From Adiantum capillus-veneris (lineage: Eukaryota > Streptophyta > Polypodiopsida > Polypodiales > Pteridaceae), in the NCBI GenBank assembly GCA_014529385.2, contig CM043962.1:91851180-91915179 (forward strand): 64,000 bases of DNA, read 5' to 3'. The number at the start of each line of letters is the position of its first letter. Position 1 is the first letter of the stretch. A program made the translations under genes and the position numbers. Below the pieces are notes generated by a model, which made no database searches, was not told the DNA's origin, and saw nothing but the letters and a program-made list of their open reading frames with translations. This document shows positions 22,250-34,512 of the stretch, in pieces.

Positions 22250-25085
22250 CTCTTTGTATCACAATTGTGGGCATAATTTTGCAAATGTAGTTATGGATTC
22301 AAAGGTTGTTCGAGATGCCATACTTTGGCATGCATGTTTTGAAAATTTGAATATTGCTAGTTTGCTGCGTTTTAGAAAATATGATATGGTTGCTTCTTTG
22401 CAGCCTCTTGAAACACCTTCTAAGCATTTTTGTGAAGGCTTTATTTTGGGTAAGTTGCAATGTTCAAAGTTTCCAACGGATGGTTCAGTAAGAGCTATAT
22501 TCATGTTACAACTTGTGCATAGTGATATTTGTGGGCCTATGCAAACTCCTCCATCCTTGGGTGATTATTTTTGCTTTGTGACTTTCATTGATGATTACTC
22601 CAAGCATGCATGGGTGTATCCACTTAAAGCTAAAAATGAAGTGTTCATGTATTTCAAGCAATTTTTGGTTATTGCTAAAAATGTCTTTAAATGTACTATA
22701 TGCACCCTCCATTCACATTGAGGGGGGAGTATATGTTGCATGAACTTAATTCATTTTTGGCTAGTTGTGGGATAGAACACTAATGTACAATGTCATATAC
22801 ACCTCAGCAAAATGGTGTTGCTGAAAGAAAAAACAGATCACTTACGGATATGGCACAATGTATGGTCAAGAGTCAATCAAGCTTTACCACGTTTGTTTTG
22901 GCTTGAGGCTGTCATGTGTGCTACTTATATACTTAACACGTGTCCTACCAAAGCCTTACAATCTATGACTCCTTATGAAGCATGGCATGTAATAAGCCAT
23001 CTATTGATTACATGCACACCTTTGGTTGTTTAGCTTATGATTTGATGCCACAAAAACAACGCAAAAATTTATATGATAAGGTTTTCAAATGCATTTTTGT
23101 TGGTTACAATCCTGAAAGCAAAGGTTACAGGTTATCCCATCCTCAAGAAAAAATGTATCTTGGTTTGATGAGATGCTAGATTCTGTTTAGCCTTTGTTAT
23201 CATGTACCAGAGATAGTAATGTAAGCTCACGTGACATTTTATGACATTTTGTTGCCTCTTTTTCAAGTTAGAAACTTGAATGTAAGTTCCAATGATGCAA
23301 ATGTATAGCCGGGTTTTCAAAAATTTTATAGATCAGCCTATTACTGATGCAGATGTATATGATGTACTTGATGTGGAAAGGGCTTAGAATGAAGAGGATA
23401 GGGATATGCCAAAATGGATGGTGCATACTTTGTATGACAGTAAATTAGATGCACCTATGTCTAGCCATACTTGTTCATCATGCATCATATGTGTCAAATT
23501 GCTATGATTTGACTATTCAAAAAATTGGGTGGCTACAATGTAATCCAAATGCACTTATAGAAAATGAAAAATGGACTTTATGTGATTTGCCTCCTGGCAA
23601 AAAGACCATTGGTACAAAGTGGGTTTACAAGTTGAAATGTAAGCCGGATGGTGAGATTGATCGCTACAAGGCTAGACGTGTTGCAAAAGGTTATGCATAG
23701 AAAAAAGGCATTGACTACAAAGAGACTTTTGCTCGCACTTGTTGTATGAATACTGTTTGTTTTCTGTGTGCATTGGTAGCTTACTTTGGATATTTTACAT
23801 CAACCAGACATTGTTACTAATTTCTTGAATGATGGTGATATAGTTGAGGAAGTATTATGCTCATAGTTTTGTCAAGAAAGGACAATAAAGTGTGCAAATG
23901 TACGAAAGCTTTATATAGGATGAATCCGTCTCCTTGTGTTTGGTATGAGAAAACTGACATGCATTTGGTTAAACAAGGCTTTTGTACCAGTCCAAGTGAA
24001 AGCATTGTGTATGTCAAACATGAGGGTGACATATATCTCATGGTCGTTTTGTATGTAGATGATTTGTTGATTGCTAGTCCGAATGAGATACACATTGAGA
24101 ATTCAAGGTTGAATTGAATGCTACTTTCAAAATAAAAGACTTGGGGCTTTTGCATCATTACTTGGGTATATGATTGAAGCATTGTTGTGGAGGTATTGCT
24201 TTGTGTCAAGCCAGATACATAGAGAGATTACTATATGTAAGTTTGGACTTAAGAATTGCAAACCTATTGCTACTTCAATGAAAACACTTTTGAAACTGAG
24301 TCTTCATGAAGCTGGGGATCTTTGGATGTCAATTTGGATGCCTCATGTTTGTATGCAATACAAAGCTGGATTTTTAGTTTGGAGTCTCAGAGGTCAGTAG
24401 ATTTATGCATAGCCCAAGGTCTAAGCGTTGGCAGACTGTTAAAAGGACCTTTTGCTATTTGAGTGGCACTTCACATATTGGGTTGTTTTGGGGGATCATT
24501 GCCGCCAAATTTTCATGATTTCTAAGACTCATATTAGGATGGTTGTATAACATGCAACTGTACACAAGTGGTTTTTGTATCTGGCTTGACAATTCCTGCA
24601 TATCATGGTTGAGCAAGAAGCCACTTCCAGTTGTGAAGCCGAGTATAGGGCAGTCTTCATAGATACTGTTGAGTGTGTATTGCTTAGACATCTTATGGTT
24701 GATTTGGGTGTTGGACACTACACTACCAACATCATCTACACTTACGATTAGAGCGTGTTGGCAGTTACAAGGAACCCAGTTTTTCATGCTCGCATAAAGT
24801 ACATTGAGGTGCATTATCACTATGTTAGGGAGAGACTATCAACATGACGATCATCTTGGCAACATCATCTACACTTATAGTTAGAGCGCATTGAAAGTTG
24901 CAAGGGACCTAGTTTTTCATGCTCACACAAAGCACATTGAGGTGTATTTCACAATGTTAGGGAGAGACTCTCAACAAGAGTGATCAAATTGGCTTATGTA
25001 TCGACATAGGACAACAACCTTGTAGATCTCTTCACAAAGGCATTGCCTCATTAGAAGTTCAAAGCTTTTTCGGAAAGCTTTGGGC
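22250..25085 (+). pseudogene. Second Copia element, decayed integrase to RNase H
   Basis: Pre-integrase and integrase are seen first (AILWHACFENLNIASLLR; LQLVHSDICGPMQTP; FIDDYSKHAWVYPLKAKNE), up to 22721. After a gap the core resumes with the Gln-Gln-Asn-Gly-Val-Ala-Glu-Arg motif near 22810 and FGCLAYDLMPQKQRKNL near 23010. RT starts near 23545 (ENEKWTLCDLPPGKK; KTIGTKWVYKLKCKPDGEID), and YVDD is intact in VLYVDDLLIAS at about 24049. RNase H pieces occur around 24420-24840, with a second partial copy of the last motif (HAHTKHIEV) at about 24900. Many stops, frameshifts and deletions. This is a different Copia lineage from the one at 16.8-20.7 kb. Confidence 0.85.
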
Positions 25086-25146
25086 TAGCTTGCCTTTGTG
25101 GATTGATCATACACTATGTGCCAGCTCTCGTTCACTACATCATTCT

Positions 25147-25375
25147 CAGGGGGGATTTGTTACTATATGTGTGGTAGTGAAGTGTGTACTTAGGATTGTC
25201 GGGGTACTTTCCCTCACTAGGAGTTTTTTTCCCCTGTGCATTGTATATACACATATCACTCTAGGGCTAACTCATCTTTCCATTTATGTATTAAGAAATA
25301 CATTCTTCGTTGTGTGCCTTGAGCTTCTTCATCTTCTCCAAGCTATTTGTGCATCCCTACAACCCTAATTCCAAA
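25147..25375 (+). mobile_element. Polypurine tract and LTR of the second Copia element
   Basis: The tract CAGGGGGGATT ends at 25157 and is followed at 25158 by TGTTACTATATGTG, a plausible LTR start just after the RNase H remnant. TATA-like 'gtatatacac' lies at about 25241. The LTR end is not clear; similarity to the next Copia leader begins near 25376. No partner LTR was found upstream. Confidence 0.5.
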
Positions 25376-27086
25376 AACTTATCCATATGGTTATGCATTT
25401 TATGCTCTTGTGAGAGTTATTTGTTCCAAGTTATGGTTTTACTTGCTTACAATGATAATGCTTGTGTTTGCATTATCTAATTTCACTTGCTTATGTAGGG
25501 TTTCTGTTTGGTTTAAGAGAGGGTTTTTGGACACTACTTATGTGCAGACCTACATTGAGCTATAGGTTGCATATGTGAACATTGGATTGATGTCTTGATC
25601 ATGGTTACGATTGTGTATTGGTCAAGGTGATCTCCCACTTTGGCATCTTTGAAGCGGTTTATGGTTAAGATTTTTCTTAGTTAACAAGGAAGACTCTGCT
25701 GCATTTCCCCCAATATTTCTCGTCTTAGTTTTGGTTTTATCGCCATACACTTTGATATATATGCGATATTTAATGATTTGACATCTTTTGACATCATGCG
25801 TGACAAGTCGACAGTGACGACCCATGGGAGGCAATGATCTCGATCATTATTTATGCAATGTTGGCATTGTGGGCATATTAGGCGTTCATTACTTCCGACA
25901 TTTGAGCTAACGATAGCGCTGTATGCATGATGCAAAGACAATTTGAACACATGCTAAAGAAGTGTTTGAGTATGCCATTGACAATGATGTTGTGTTTGCC
26001 TCTAGTGTTCTTACTTATATGCCTGACATAGGTGACATTTTGTCGTTACTAGACAAGGATGCAATTTTCTACATCACACCATGTCGTGAGTGGCTTAGCA
26101 CCTTCTCTAATGGGAGTCTTAGTGGTGTACATCTAGATTATGGTTTGACATATGACATTGTAGGTGTAGGAGATGTATACTTGTCATTGCCTTGTGGTGC
26201 ATCATATATGCTACAACATGTGCATTATGTTCCTCGAAAAAGATAGAGTTTGATTTCAATGAGATAATTAGCAGATAGTGGATGTCATATATTGCTTCAA
26301 GAGAAAAATTTCCAAATGCATTGTGAATTGCTAGTGATTTTGCAAGGGAAGCCCGGAGTGGCTTGGTCTATCATTTGCATGTATCTGAGATGCGAGACGG
26401 TTCGGTCTCAATTGAGTTGTATACATGTCAGTGAGAGATGAGACAAGTCTCTTTCACAAATCTCCAAGTTGTTATGTGCAACATGTCTACAAATATAGAG
26501 CTGGAGTGGTCATGCTTTGGCGAGACACAAGAGATTAGGTTACAGATGCCTCCTACTACAGAGATGGATGATATGGAGTTTTCTAATATGCTCATGCTAG
26601 ACGTTGATATGATTATGCCAGGACATGTGGATCTTGGAGTGGATGCACATAACATTGAGGTGCTTGCCACATATATATTGATAAAGGTTGCACTAATCAT
26701 TGATACAAAAACCATGGATTGGCTAGTAGATATCACACATTTATCATTGGTCTTCAGGAATCTCATGTACAACCTGCTAGTGTTAAGACCCAAAATAACA
26801 GCTACAATGAGATCATTTGCAATTGGCATTGTCAATCATGCAATGATGACACTAGCATGATGCATGTTAGAGCTATGTAGGTCATTACGAGATGGTTGCA
26901 AGATATACATGGTACTCTAGTAGAGGTACATGCTTTCACACATCACTAGAGCCTATACAGTAGCATGCATGTATTTCAAGGGAGCCAATGAACGTAGGTT
27001 GAGATAAGCTTTCACCTAACATTGTATATTCTATCAGGTCCTATAATGGATCAACTTATCAACACACTCACCTTTAAATGGGAGAT
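25376..27086 (+). pseudogene. Third Copia fragment: leader, nucleocapsid, protease, 3' end
   Basis: From about 25376 the sequence resembles the leader at 29216-29490 (shared 'atatggttatgca' and 'tctcccactttg' phrases and the 'gactctgc' box). A damaged zinc knuckle begins CWHCGHI at 25859 and loses its last ligands. The protease region follows (IFYITPCREWLSTFSNGSL; DIVGVGDVYLSLPCGA; LQHVHYVPRK) at about 26050-26246. Remaining sequence to 27086 is a weak RNase H or terminal region. A purine tract AAATGGGAGAT at 27076-27086 precedes the LTR. RT and integrase cores are missing, so this is an internally deleted copy. Confidence 0.7.
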
Positions 27087-27351
27087 TGTTGGGGTAAACG
27101 CAGTGTTCCTTAGTTCAGGTGGGACAATGTTGGGGTAAAGGCATTGTGCCTTTAGTCGGGGCCGGACGTCCTGTGTCCGACTGCTCGTCCATCGTGTGTC
27201 CTCACCCTTATTCATTATTTACTTTTGAATAAGGAGCTTCTCACTCATATTACTTCTGGAGGTTGCTCCAACCACACTCTCGTACTCCTCCCCTTCCCTG
27301 CACACATCGCATCGCACCGTGCACACGCGTCCTCACAAGTGGTATCAGAGC
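27087..27351 (+). mobile_element. Copia LTR flanked by both a polypurine tract and a primer site
   Basis: The LTR begins TGTTGGGGTAAA at 27087; the same start is repeated at 27128 after a 41-bp partial duplication, and the LTR ends at about 27337 with CTCACA. A polypurine tract lies immediately before it (27076-27086), as for a 3' LTR, and a perfect initiator-Met tRNA primer site TGGTATCAGAGC lies two bases after it (27340-27351), as for a 5' LTR. It thus serves as the 3' LTR of the fragment on its left and the 5' LTR of the fragment on its right. Confidence 0.8.
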
Positions 27352-29660
27352 TACAGCTTGGTGGCGATGGTGGTCCCTTAGCGATGATGATGGAGCTCAG
27401 GCGGAGCTCGATGCTTGGCAACATCGGATTGGCACGGATTTGGTGAGGTTTGGCTGCACCGGAGATCAGATGGATCTCGAAACCCCATTGCGTGAATCCC
27501 CTCTTGGGGAAACTTTAGGAAGCTTTTAGCAAGGGTTGGAGCTCTGCAAAAGTAGGGATCTCTTCAAAGGGGGAGGATTCAGATTTGCAGGACCTTGAGG
27601 AGCTTGGGAAAGCTTTGGAGATCAAAGCCGGAAAGCAAGAGACTGCCAGGTAGAGCTACGAGCTCACGGCAAGGAGTGTGTCGAGCAGTAGCGAGCAAAG
27701 CTACGAGCTTGAAGCAAGGCAAATCTCGGCACTGCATCAAATCAAGGGAAGCAACAGAGAATCAAAGCGAGAAGAGAATCCAAAAGCAGTAAAGTAGAGA
27801 GCTCTTGAGCTTTGCAGTTCGGGGGCAACTCGTGGCAAATTGAGCACAAATAGCATCGGGACACTCGAAGTTTCGGCGTACCCACGACATCCACTTGCCA
27901 GTTTCTCCCGCATCAACTTTTTCTCAACATCAATTTTCGACAATGATTTGGTGGCTCGGCTTTGGCCTTGACCACAGGTAGCTACGACATCGGCGCTTTC
28001 ATCCAACGACAGAAGGTGGCATCGATCAGTTCTCTCATCTTCAACACAGCGAGAGCGGCAGGGCTCTCCTCCGACATAGCCTCGCCATCGATTTCCCTCC
28101 CACACTCATTCCAAAGTAGATTTGGCTCCGACGAACATCCGCGGCTTTGCGACCTTGACACAACAGAAGACGATAGAGCGAGAGAGGCATCGGTTTTTCT
28201 CTAGCCCCCATCCAAAGCTCTAACTTACTCTCCACGACGTTTCAATTTTTCTATTCTCCAATTTTTGGCTTGGACGGCTCACACCGACACATACAACTCC
28301 GACGGCCCATTTTGAAGCGGGTTTTCCCTCGAGCGCGCTTAACTCTTGGATGGTGTTTTCGATCGACAAGTTTACCGACAGATGAGGTAGTGTGTGCTAG
28401 TTTCCTAGCAGTTTTGCTCACAGGTAGCACAGTTTTTTCAGCACAATTGATGCGACACATGTAGTGCTCATGTATGATTGTGTGGAGCATTCCAGAGAGC
28501 TTTTGGCACGGTCTTATGCACTTTCATGCTATGTATGCATTTTGTGGATACAGCTTGAGCTCTACAAAGCTCGTAGGTAGGAGGCTCGCAGGTTTATAGG
28601 TGTTCTTTGCACATGCATACGTCCATAGAGCCACTCGATCAAGAGTGAGCTCTTTTGCTAGGCTTTTGACATTGTATGTAGACCATTTTGTGGATCTGTT
28701 TAGTGAGACACTGAGTGTCTGTCTTTATGCGATTTGGTGCGATTTTTTGAGTTTTTACTCAATTTTCAGGGGAAACTCTATGGGATTTTTCCCAGATTCT
28801 CGCCATGGTTTAGGCGTATCCACAGTTTGCTTTGTGATGGTTTAGTGGTTGAGTTTACTCCCACTATGGTAGTTATCTGTAATTTTCTGGCTTGCGGTTT
28901 GCGTTGAGTTTTGGCTCATTTTACAAAGGAGACTCTGTTCACTTTTCCGTGTCTTCTCGCCATAAAAGTTTGCATTGTTATGCCATCTTGTACAGTGGTC
29001 AATAAATTCCCACTTTGACAGTCACAATCAAGTGTTTACTCTCACTTTGACACTTGGACCCAGTTTGGTGTTCTTGTAACCACTCTCGCAAGAGTGAGGT
29101 TAGTGTATGCTTGTGTGGCTACAGATAGACAATCACACGTTTTACAATTTTTTTTGCAAATTTTGCAGGTATTTTCTCTTGTGGGATACGTTTTGAGCTA
29201 GTTTGCTCTTTACTTGCGTATATGGTTATGCACTTTACGCTAGATTAAGATGTTTGCCCCAGTTTATTCTTGTTGATAGCAGATCGTGGAGTTGTATTAT
29301 GCATATGTGAGAGTCATTTTTGATGCGTTTTATCATTGTATAGTGGTCGAGTTATCTCCCACTTTGTTGCCATTTTGGCATGGTATATGGTAGAGATTGT
29401 ACTTGAGGTTTTACTCAGTTTACAGGGGAGACTCTGCCAGATTTCTCTCAGGATTTCTTGCCATAGTTTCTCTCAGGATTTCTTGCCATAGTTTGGTTTC
29501 TTGACATTGAATTATGGTTGCAGATATGTGTGACAATTGAGTCGACAGTGATGACCCTTGAGAGATGGCGGTCTCATTCTTGCCGATACATGCGTTGTTG
29601 GCATTGTGGTCACATAGGGCACATTAGTCACCGTTGTTTCAGGTGTATTTCTAGCAATAA
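27352..29660 (+). pseudogene. Fourth Copia fragment: long leader and nucleocapsid knuckle
   Basis: This starts at the primer binding site and contains about 2.2 kb of leader/Gag-related sequence without a long open frame. The 'gagactctgcc' box occurs near 28930 and 29425, with 'ggatttcttgccatagttt' duplicated in tandem at 29452 and 29480. An intact CCHC knuckle CWHCGHIGHISHRC (CX2CX4HX4C) is encoded at 29596-29637. Similarity ends within about 30 bp, at the perfect palindrome beginning at 29667. No protease, integrase or RT follows. Confidence 0.7.
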
Positions 29661-29666
29661 ACATCC

Positions 29667-29704
29667 ATTTTGATAACTTAAAGATATCTTTAAGTTATCA
29701 AAAT
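29667..29704. repeat. Perfect 38-bp palindrome
   Basis: The 19-base arm ATTTTGATAACTTAAAGAT is followed immediately by its exact reverse complement, giving a 38-bp inverted repeat without a loop, centred on 29685/29686. Allowing one extra C on the left arm, complementarity extends about 7 more bases on each side (AAACATC against GATGTTT). It sits where the fourth Copia fragment stops. Confidence 0.95.
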
Positions 29705-31319
29705 GATGTTTAATTATTTTTTGAGTAACTTAAATTTGGTGACAATCATCATCACAACCCTAGATAATGACCACTTGCATTATAAAGATGATGTAAAGAT
29801 AGCACATTAAGCAAGGACCATCCGTGAGAGAATGTTTGCCATATGTTCATCACCACCCAATCGTACTACATATAGGTCCTTGGCCCTCTAACTTGTTAGT
29901 TATATATAGAGCCCCGTACTGCATGTGTGTCCTAACCCTACCTTTTGTCTGACAATAGATGCCAAAGTGGATAAGCACCTAAAGATTACTCAAAGAGAAG
30001 GGCCCAATCCCTTCTTTGGAAGATATGATTAATGCAAGTATAAAATCATTGCCCCTTCTTAACATGTATCTCACCTTGACGTATGGTGCACATTTGTAAA
30101 GGGCCAGTTATGAGGACGACCAAGGCCTCTCTCCTTGGCTTTTTCACTAGGTTGCTTTCCTAGCACTCATCACTCTCTTAAGCTAAAGCTTAATGAAAGA
30201 TTGTTAGTAATCCTTTGCTCTGCATGTGTATCATTCCCTAAGTTCAATAATGCACCTTTATGATGTAGGAGATGGTATAAGCACCTCTGTCATGCATACC
30301 ACCCACACTTATCCTCCTTGAGCTCCAACATATCCCAATTGAAATGAGCATCCAACTTTGATAATAGTTGCTTTATGCTCTGATTAAAAAGCACATTTAA
30401 AGACACAGACATGGTAGGCACTTGTGCATTGCTATGGTGATGTACGAACAAGGCCTCTTTAAAATACTCTTGAAGGAGGTTGCATACTCACTTATAACAT
30501 GGCCAAAAGGAACCTTGAAGTTATTAACGCTTTTTATTTTCTTATTTATTACTTTTTAGTCATACCAAAAATGACACATTGAGAATTTGAGAAGAAAGCT
30601 CTTCATTTTTAAAAGTAAATCTTTGATACCTAAAGTTTAAGGTTCTCTTGGAATTGTGGATCTTACTAATCACATGATTGCTCAACAAAGCATATATTTA
30701 CACACAAATTTTTGGATTTCACCACTATTTGGTCACACCGCTTATGGAATACTGTGCACAATTTTTTTGCTACTTTTGTAGAAAATGGCACTATCTACTT
30801 GAAAAAAAGTTTTCACAGCTTTTCCATGAAAAAGTTTCTCTCCTTTGCCAATATTTTATTGCTTCTTGGAAACAAGTTTCTAATATCTTGCATTGGAATG
30901 CTAGTATAAATTTTTAGGGAACTCCCTAGGGTTGAAAAATGTACATTGGAGTGTACTTTTCAAAGATCCACCTCCTTTATTCTCATAAACCAAAACTAAA
31001 GCAAATTAATAGTAAAGGTGTGAATAATATTACTAATCTGAGAGATGTTAATGACGTTCTTTTGCTTTTTTGTTTTTGCTGCCAAGAACAATTCAAGTTT
31101 GATACCATTTGCGTAATTCTTGGCAAACCCTTGGTGGAAAGCAAAATCTTCACATTAGTGTTTGGCTTTGTTTCCTACCTTGGGTGACATGATAGGTTTA
31201 ACAACATGGCAAATGTAGTTAGGAAGTCTAGAGTGGTCACATTGCTTTGGCAACCTTTAGTACTTTGAGTGGGAGGATAGGTTTGACAAACTTTAAGCAT
31301 TTCATTTCATTTCATCTCT

Positions 31320-31402
<83 letters not shown>

Positions 31403-32290
31403 TATGCTCTTAACATTCATAAAATGAAATGGCTTGTGAGGCTCAACATAATTGTAAAATTGCTTGATTTACAAAATACGCATCCATGTTGAGCCTTATG
31501 CTTTAACATGTAGAATCTGGACATGATCTAGACATGATTCTTGAAGCACGGTGGTAAGTATGTGAATGTTTCAAAAACCATCAAGAAGAGCCAGGTACAT
31601 TGCAAACATTTCCCACCAAATCAAATATAATTGTATAAAACCAAATCAGGCTCCAATTCAAACACATGCTATTTGCTTCATGTGTGCATTAAAGCTCTAC
31701 ATTTATTAGAAGTTGTGGCTTCAAATGCATCTTGTTGTTGTGTGCTTTGCATGCATCCATGTCGGCCATCATGGGCAAAAAAGCATTCACTCTCTAAGAT
31801 CATCCTATTTTTGTGGCACATCCTTTGAGACGTTCTCCCCATTGTGACCGTTTTGCATAACATATGCTTGATAGCATTATTTTTGTTCTGAGAATAAGGC
31901 ATAGCTGACAAAAACATTATCAAGCAAGGTTGTTGAATAACTTGGACCAATGCTGGGTTGTCTCTCAAGTCTAAGCCCAATAATTGAAAAGTGCAAAATT
32001 GACAAATGTGAACAACCCCACGAGGCATATGTGTATCCATGTACTGTGGATTGGTGACAAAGCTATCTATCTATAGTCAAGGAGACAATAAAAAATCCAT
32101 CTTTGTGCCAATGTTTGAGGTGGTGCTGATTTAGTAAGACATTGTACAGACTATGAGAAATGCAGAGCATGCGCATGCACACACACATAGTTCACCAAAA
32201 TTCTAGCCTTCCCATCTGTTGGATAACATGGGTAGGTGCAACAAGGACAAAAAGTAGAACTGTAATTAGCAAGTCAAAACATATGTCAGC
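29705..32290. other. Unassigned stretch with a CT microsatellite
   Basis: No convincing coding region. A CT tract of about 80 bp lies at 31317-31399. Short open frames near 30680-31190 show no recognised domain. Confidence 0.4.
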
Positions 32291-32292
32291 AA

Positions 32293-32480
32293 ACTTACGT
32301 GGCTCCGTTGGTTAAAGCACATGTGTAGGGCGTGGCAATCAGATCTCGAGTCACAATTTTGGGCTAAAATGAAGATGACATCTTTGGATTTTCTAGCCCA
32401 CCCACACCCTCAATACTATTTGATACGGGGATGTTAAATGAAGTCTAGGCGGTGGGATCGATGGCGGAGAAGCCCAGGCA
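32293..32480 (+). repeat. SINE-like sequence (tRNA-derived head)
   Basis: The stretch 'ggctccgttggttaaagcac' at 32300 resembles a tRNA A box, and 'gatctcgagtc' about 45 bp downstream resembles a B box. The tail contains 'ctatttgatacggggatgtt', which matches, in inverted orientation, the tail of the second SINE-like sequence near 32790. The tRNA-like part is too degenerate to be a tRNA gene. Confidence 0.45.
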
Positions 32481-32599
32481 CATAAATAGAGATGCGCGAA
32501 GACGTCGAATACGAAAAGGTAAACAAGGACACAAAAAGTAAACAAGGATGGGGGGGGTAAACAAAAGCCAACTTTATAAACATGTGGACTCACATGGGT

Positions 32600-32800
32600 T
32601 TCAACAACCCACACACGCTTGCGTGGTTAGCTCACCAAGCTCCCTTCCTCGAGGTGCCGGGTTCAAATCTCACATCTCTGCCCCATGTTGACTTTCTTTG
32701 CACCCTTCCTCCGCCCCGAGGTTCATACACTACACCCGTCGTCGTCAATCCCACCACCTTGGGGCATTTAAGACCCCGTGTCAAATAGTGTGGAGGCATC
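32600..32800 (+). repeat. SINE-like sequence, second copy
   Basis: 'gcgtggttagctcaccaagc' at 32620 resembles an A box and 'ccgggttcaaatctc' at about 32657 a B box, at SINE-like spacing. The 3' part, 'ttaagaccccgtgtcaaata', is the approximate reverse complement of the tail of the sequence at 32293-32480. Confidence 0.5.
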
Positions 32801-33380
32801 CGCACCTCGCCTGAAGATGTGTCCCACAATCCGTACTTGTTGATCCCTAAGAGGGCCTTCCATATATCGGAGAAAAGCCCCACTATGAGAAGGCACGCTC
32901 AACGATGAAAGGCCGGCCAGCCAAACTGTGTCATTCCCATACACGCTGTTGTCTTTAGTAGGAACCAGATACTGGCTGTGGCTAAAACCTATGACCTCGG
33001 CGTGGGCAACTTCAAATTCAAAGGGAAAAAAGGCCCACCACGCTGTATTGTGTTTAAAAGTAGCTCCACTTGCCCGAGCAGGCATGCATCTTCCTTCTTC
33101 TCTGCGGCTCTCTCTTGCCATTGTCTGTGTATATGTGCACAAATCTTATTCAACTACATTCCCTTTTCTTGAAGCTTAGTACTGAGAAGCATCTCCCTTA
33201 TGTGTGTGCCCAAAACTACCTCCCCTGCAACTCCCTTTCGACCTTGCAGCTCTTGCAACTATTACCTCGCTGATCCCAGTATTCTTGTCTCTACGGATCT
33301 CTTCGCCTTCCTTGGGCTTCACGCTGTAGGCCGCCCCTCCATTTCTCTTGACCGCATATTAATTTTCATCCAACCTAGCA

Positions 33381-34512
33381 ATGCATGAAGCCGAGACTGT
33401 GAGCGCCTTCGGCTTGGCACTAGTGGTAGTACACCTAGCATTGCAGTATTGGCTTTCTATGCGGAACTCCATCACGGACGAAATGCAGGAGGATCTAACG
33501 TCTGTGGCAATGTATGCCATTAACAACATCACGGCTTGTGCTCATGGCACGCGACGTCGAAAGAACGTAGCAGTAGGAATATGGTATGTGAAACCACACA
33601 GCATCCACTTCCGACGCACATTCTTCCACTTCACAGAGGGAGATGACCTGAGGTTTGAGGAGAACCTAAGAATTCCTCGAGCTTGCGTTGACCATGTATG
33701 TGCTCTAGTATCAGAGGAACTGCAGCAAAACGACCAATCCCACAACAAAAATGAGAAGCTTTTCCAACACGTTCACTGTCAGTGCGCAAGAAGGTGGCAA
33801 TATCACTACATTTTTTGGGTGTCGACGGTGTATTGCACAACATGGCCAATCTTTATGGTGTTGGGCAATTCACAGTGTGTTGAGTGCTACACCAAATTGT
33901 GTCTGCACTATTGAAACACAAACACTCAATCATATGTTGGCTTAGGACTCCACAAGGTTGGCAGGCTCTAAAGGACAACTTTGAGGATAAACAGGGAATT
34001 CCAAACTGTTGCGGCGCAATCGATGCTATGCACATCAACATGGAGTTGCTGTTAGGTGAGGCACACACCCATTGGTATGACAGGGATCACAACTACACAA
34101 TGACACTACAGGGTATTGTAGATACAACATGCGTTTCTTAGATGTCATGTGCGGGATGCCTGGGATGTGCAACGATATCCGAGTTCTCAGAAACTCCTAT
34201 ATCTATACATTGGCACAATCCAATGCCATATTCAATGACCCCACTATCACCTTCGATCGTCATCACCTAAGAGAGTTCATCATCAGCGATGGAGGATACA
34301 TCAACCTACCCTGGTTGGTGATTTCGTTTCCAGTCATAGAGAATCAAGCAGAACAACAAACTTTCAATTACAAGCTCTCGAGCACCCGTATCATTGTGGA
34401 GTGGACATTTGGCCGCCTCAAGCAAATGTGGGGCTACCTTCTACAACGTGTTCGAAACCCAGATGTTGAGTTTCTACCAAAGTTAATTGTGGCATGTTGT
34501 GTCTTGCACAAC
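33381..34512 (+). pseudogene. PIF/Harbinger transposase, N-terminal and DDE part
   Basis: The frame starts at the ATG at 33381. The first part contains LRFEENLRIPRACVDHVCAL, matching the N-terminal region of HARBI1-like nucleases. Three frames are needed to follow the protein (changes near 33780-33890 and at about 34135). The DDE_Tnp_4 catalytic region is clear: GIPNCCGAIDAMHI (first Asp, about 34000), DVMCGMPGMCNDIRVL (second Asp, about 34140-34190), and RIIVEWTFGRLKQMWGYL (Glu, about 34388-34440). The frame reaches CCVLHN at 34512, where a retrotransposon interrupts it. The C-terminus resumes at 59687. The enzyme excises and reinserts Harbinger elements; this copy is broken by frameshifts and by the 25-kb insertion. 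Confidence 0.9.

Noticed and set aside
32297-32680. tRNA genes
   Set aside because: A- and B-box-like segments are present but acceptor and anticodon stems cannot be formed convincingly; SINE heads explain them better.
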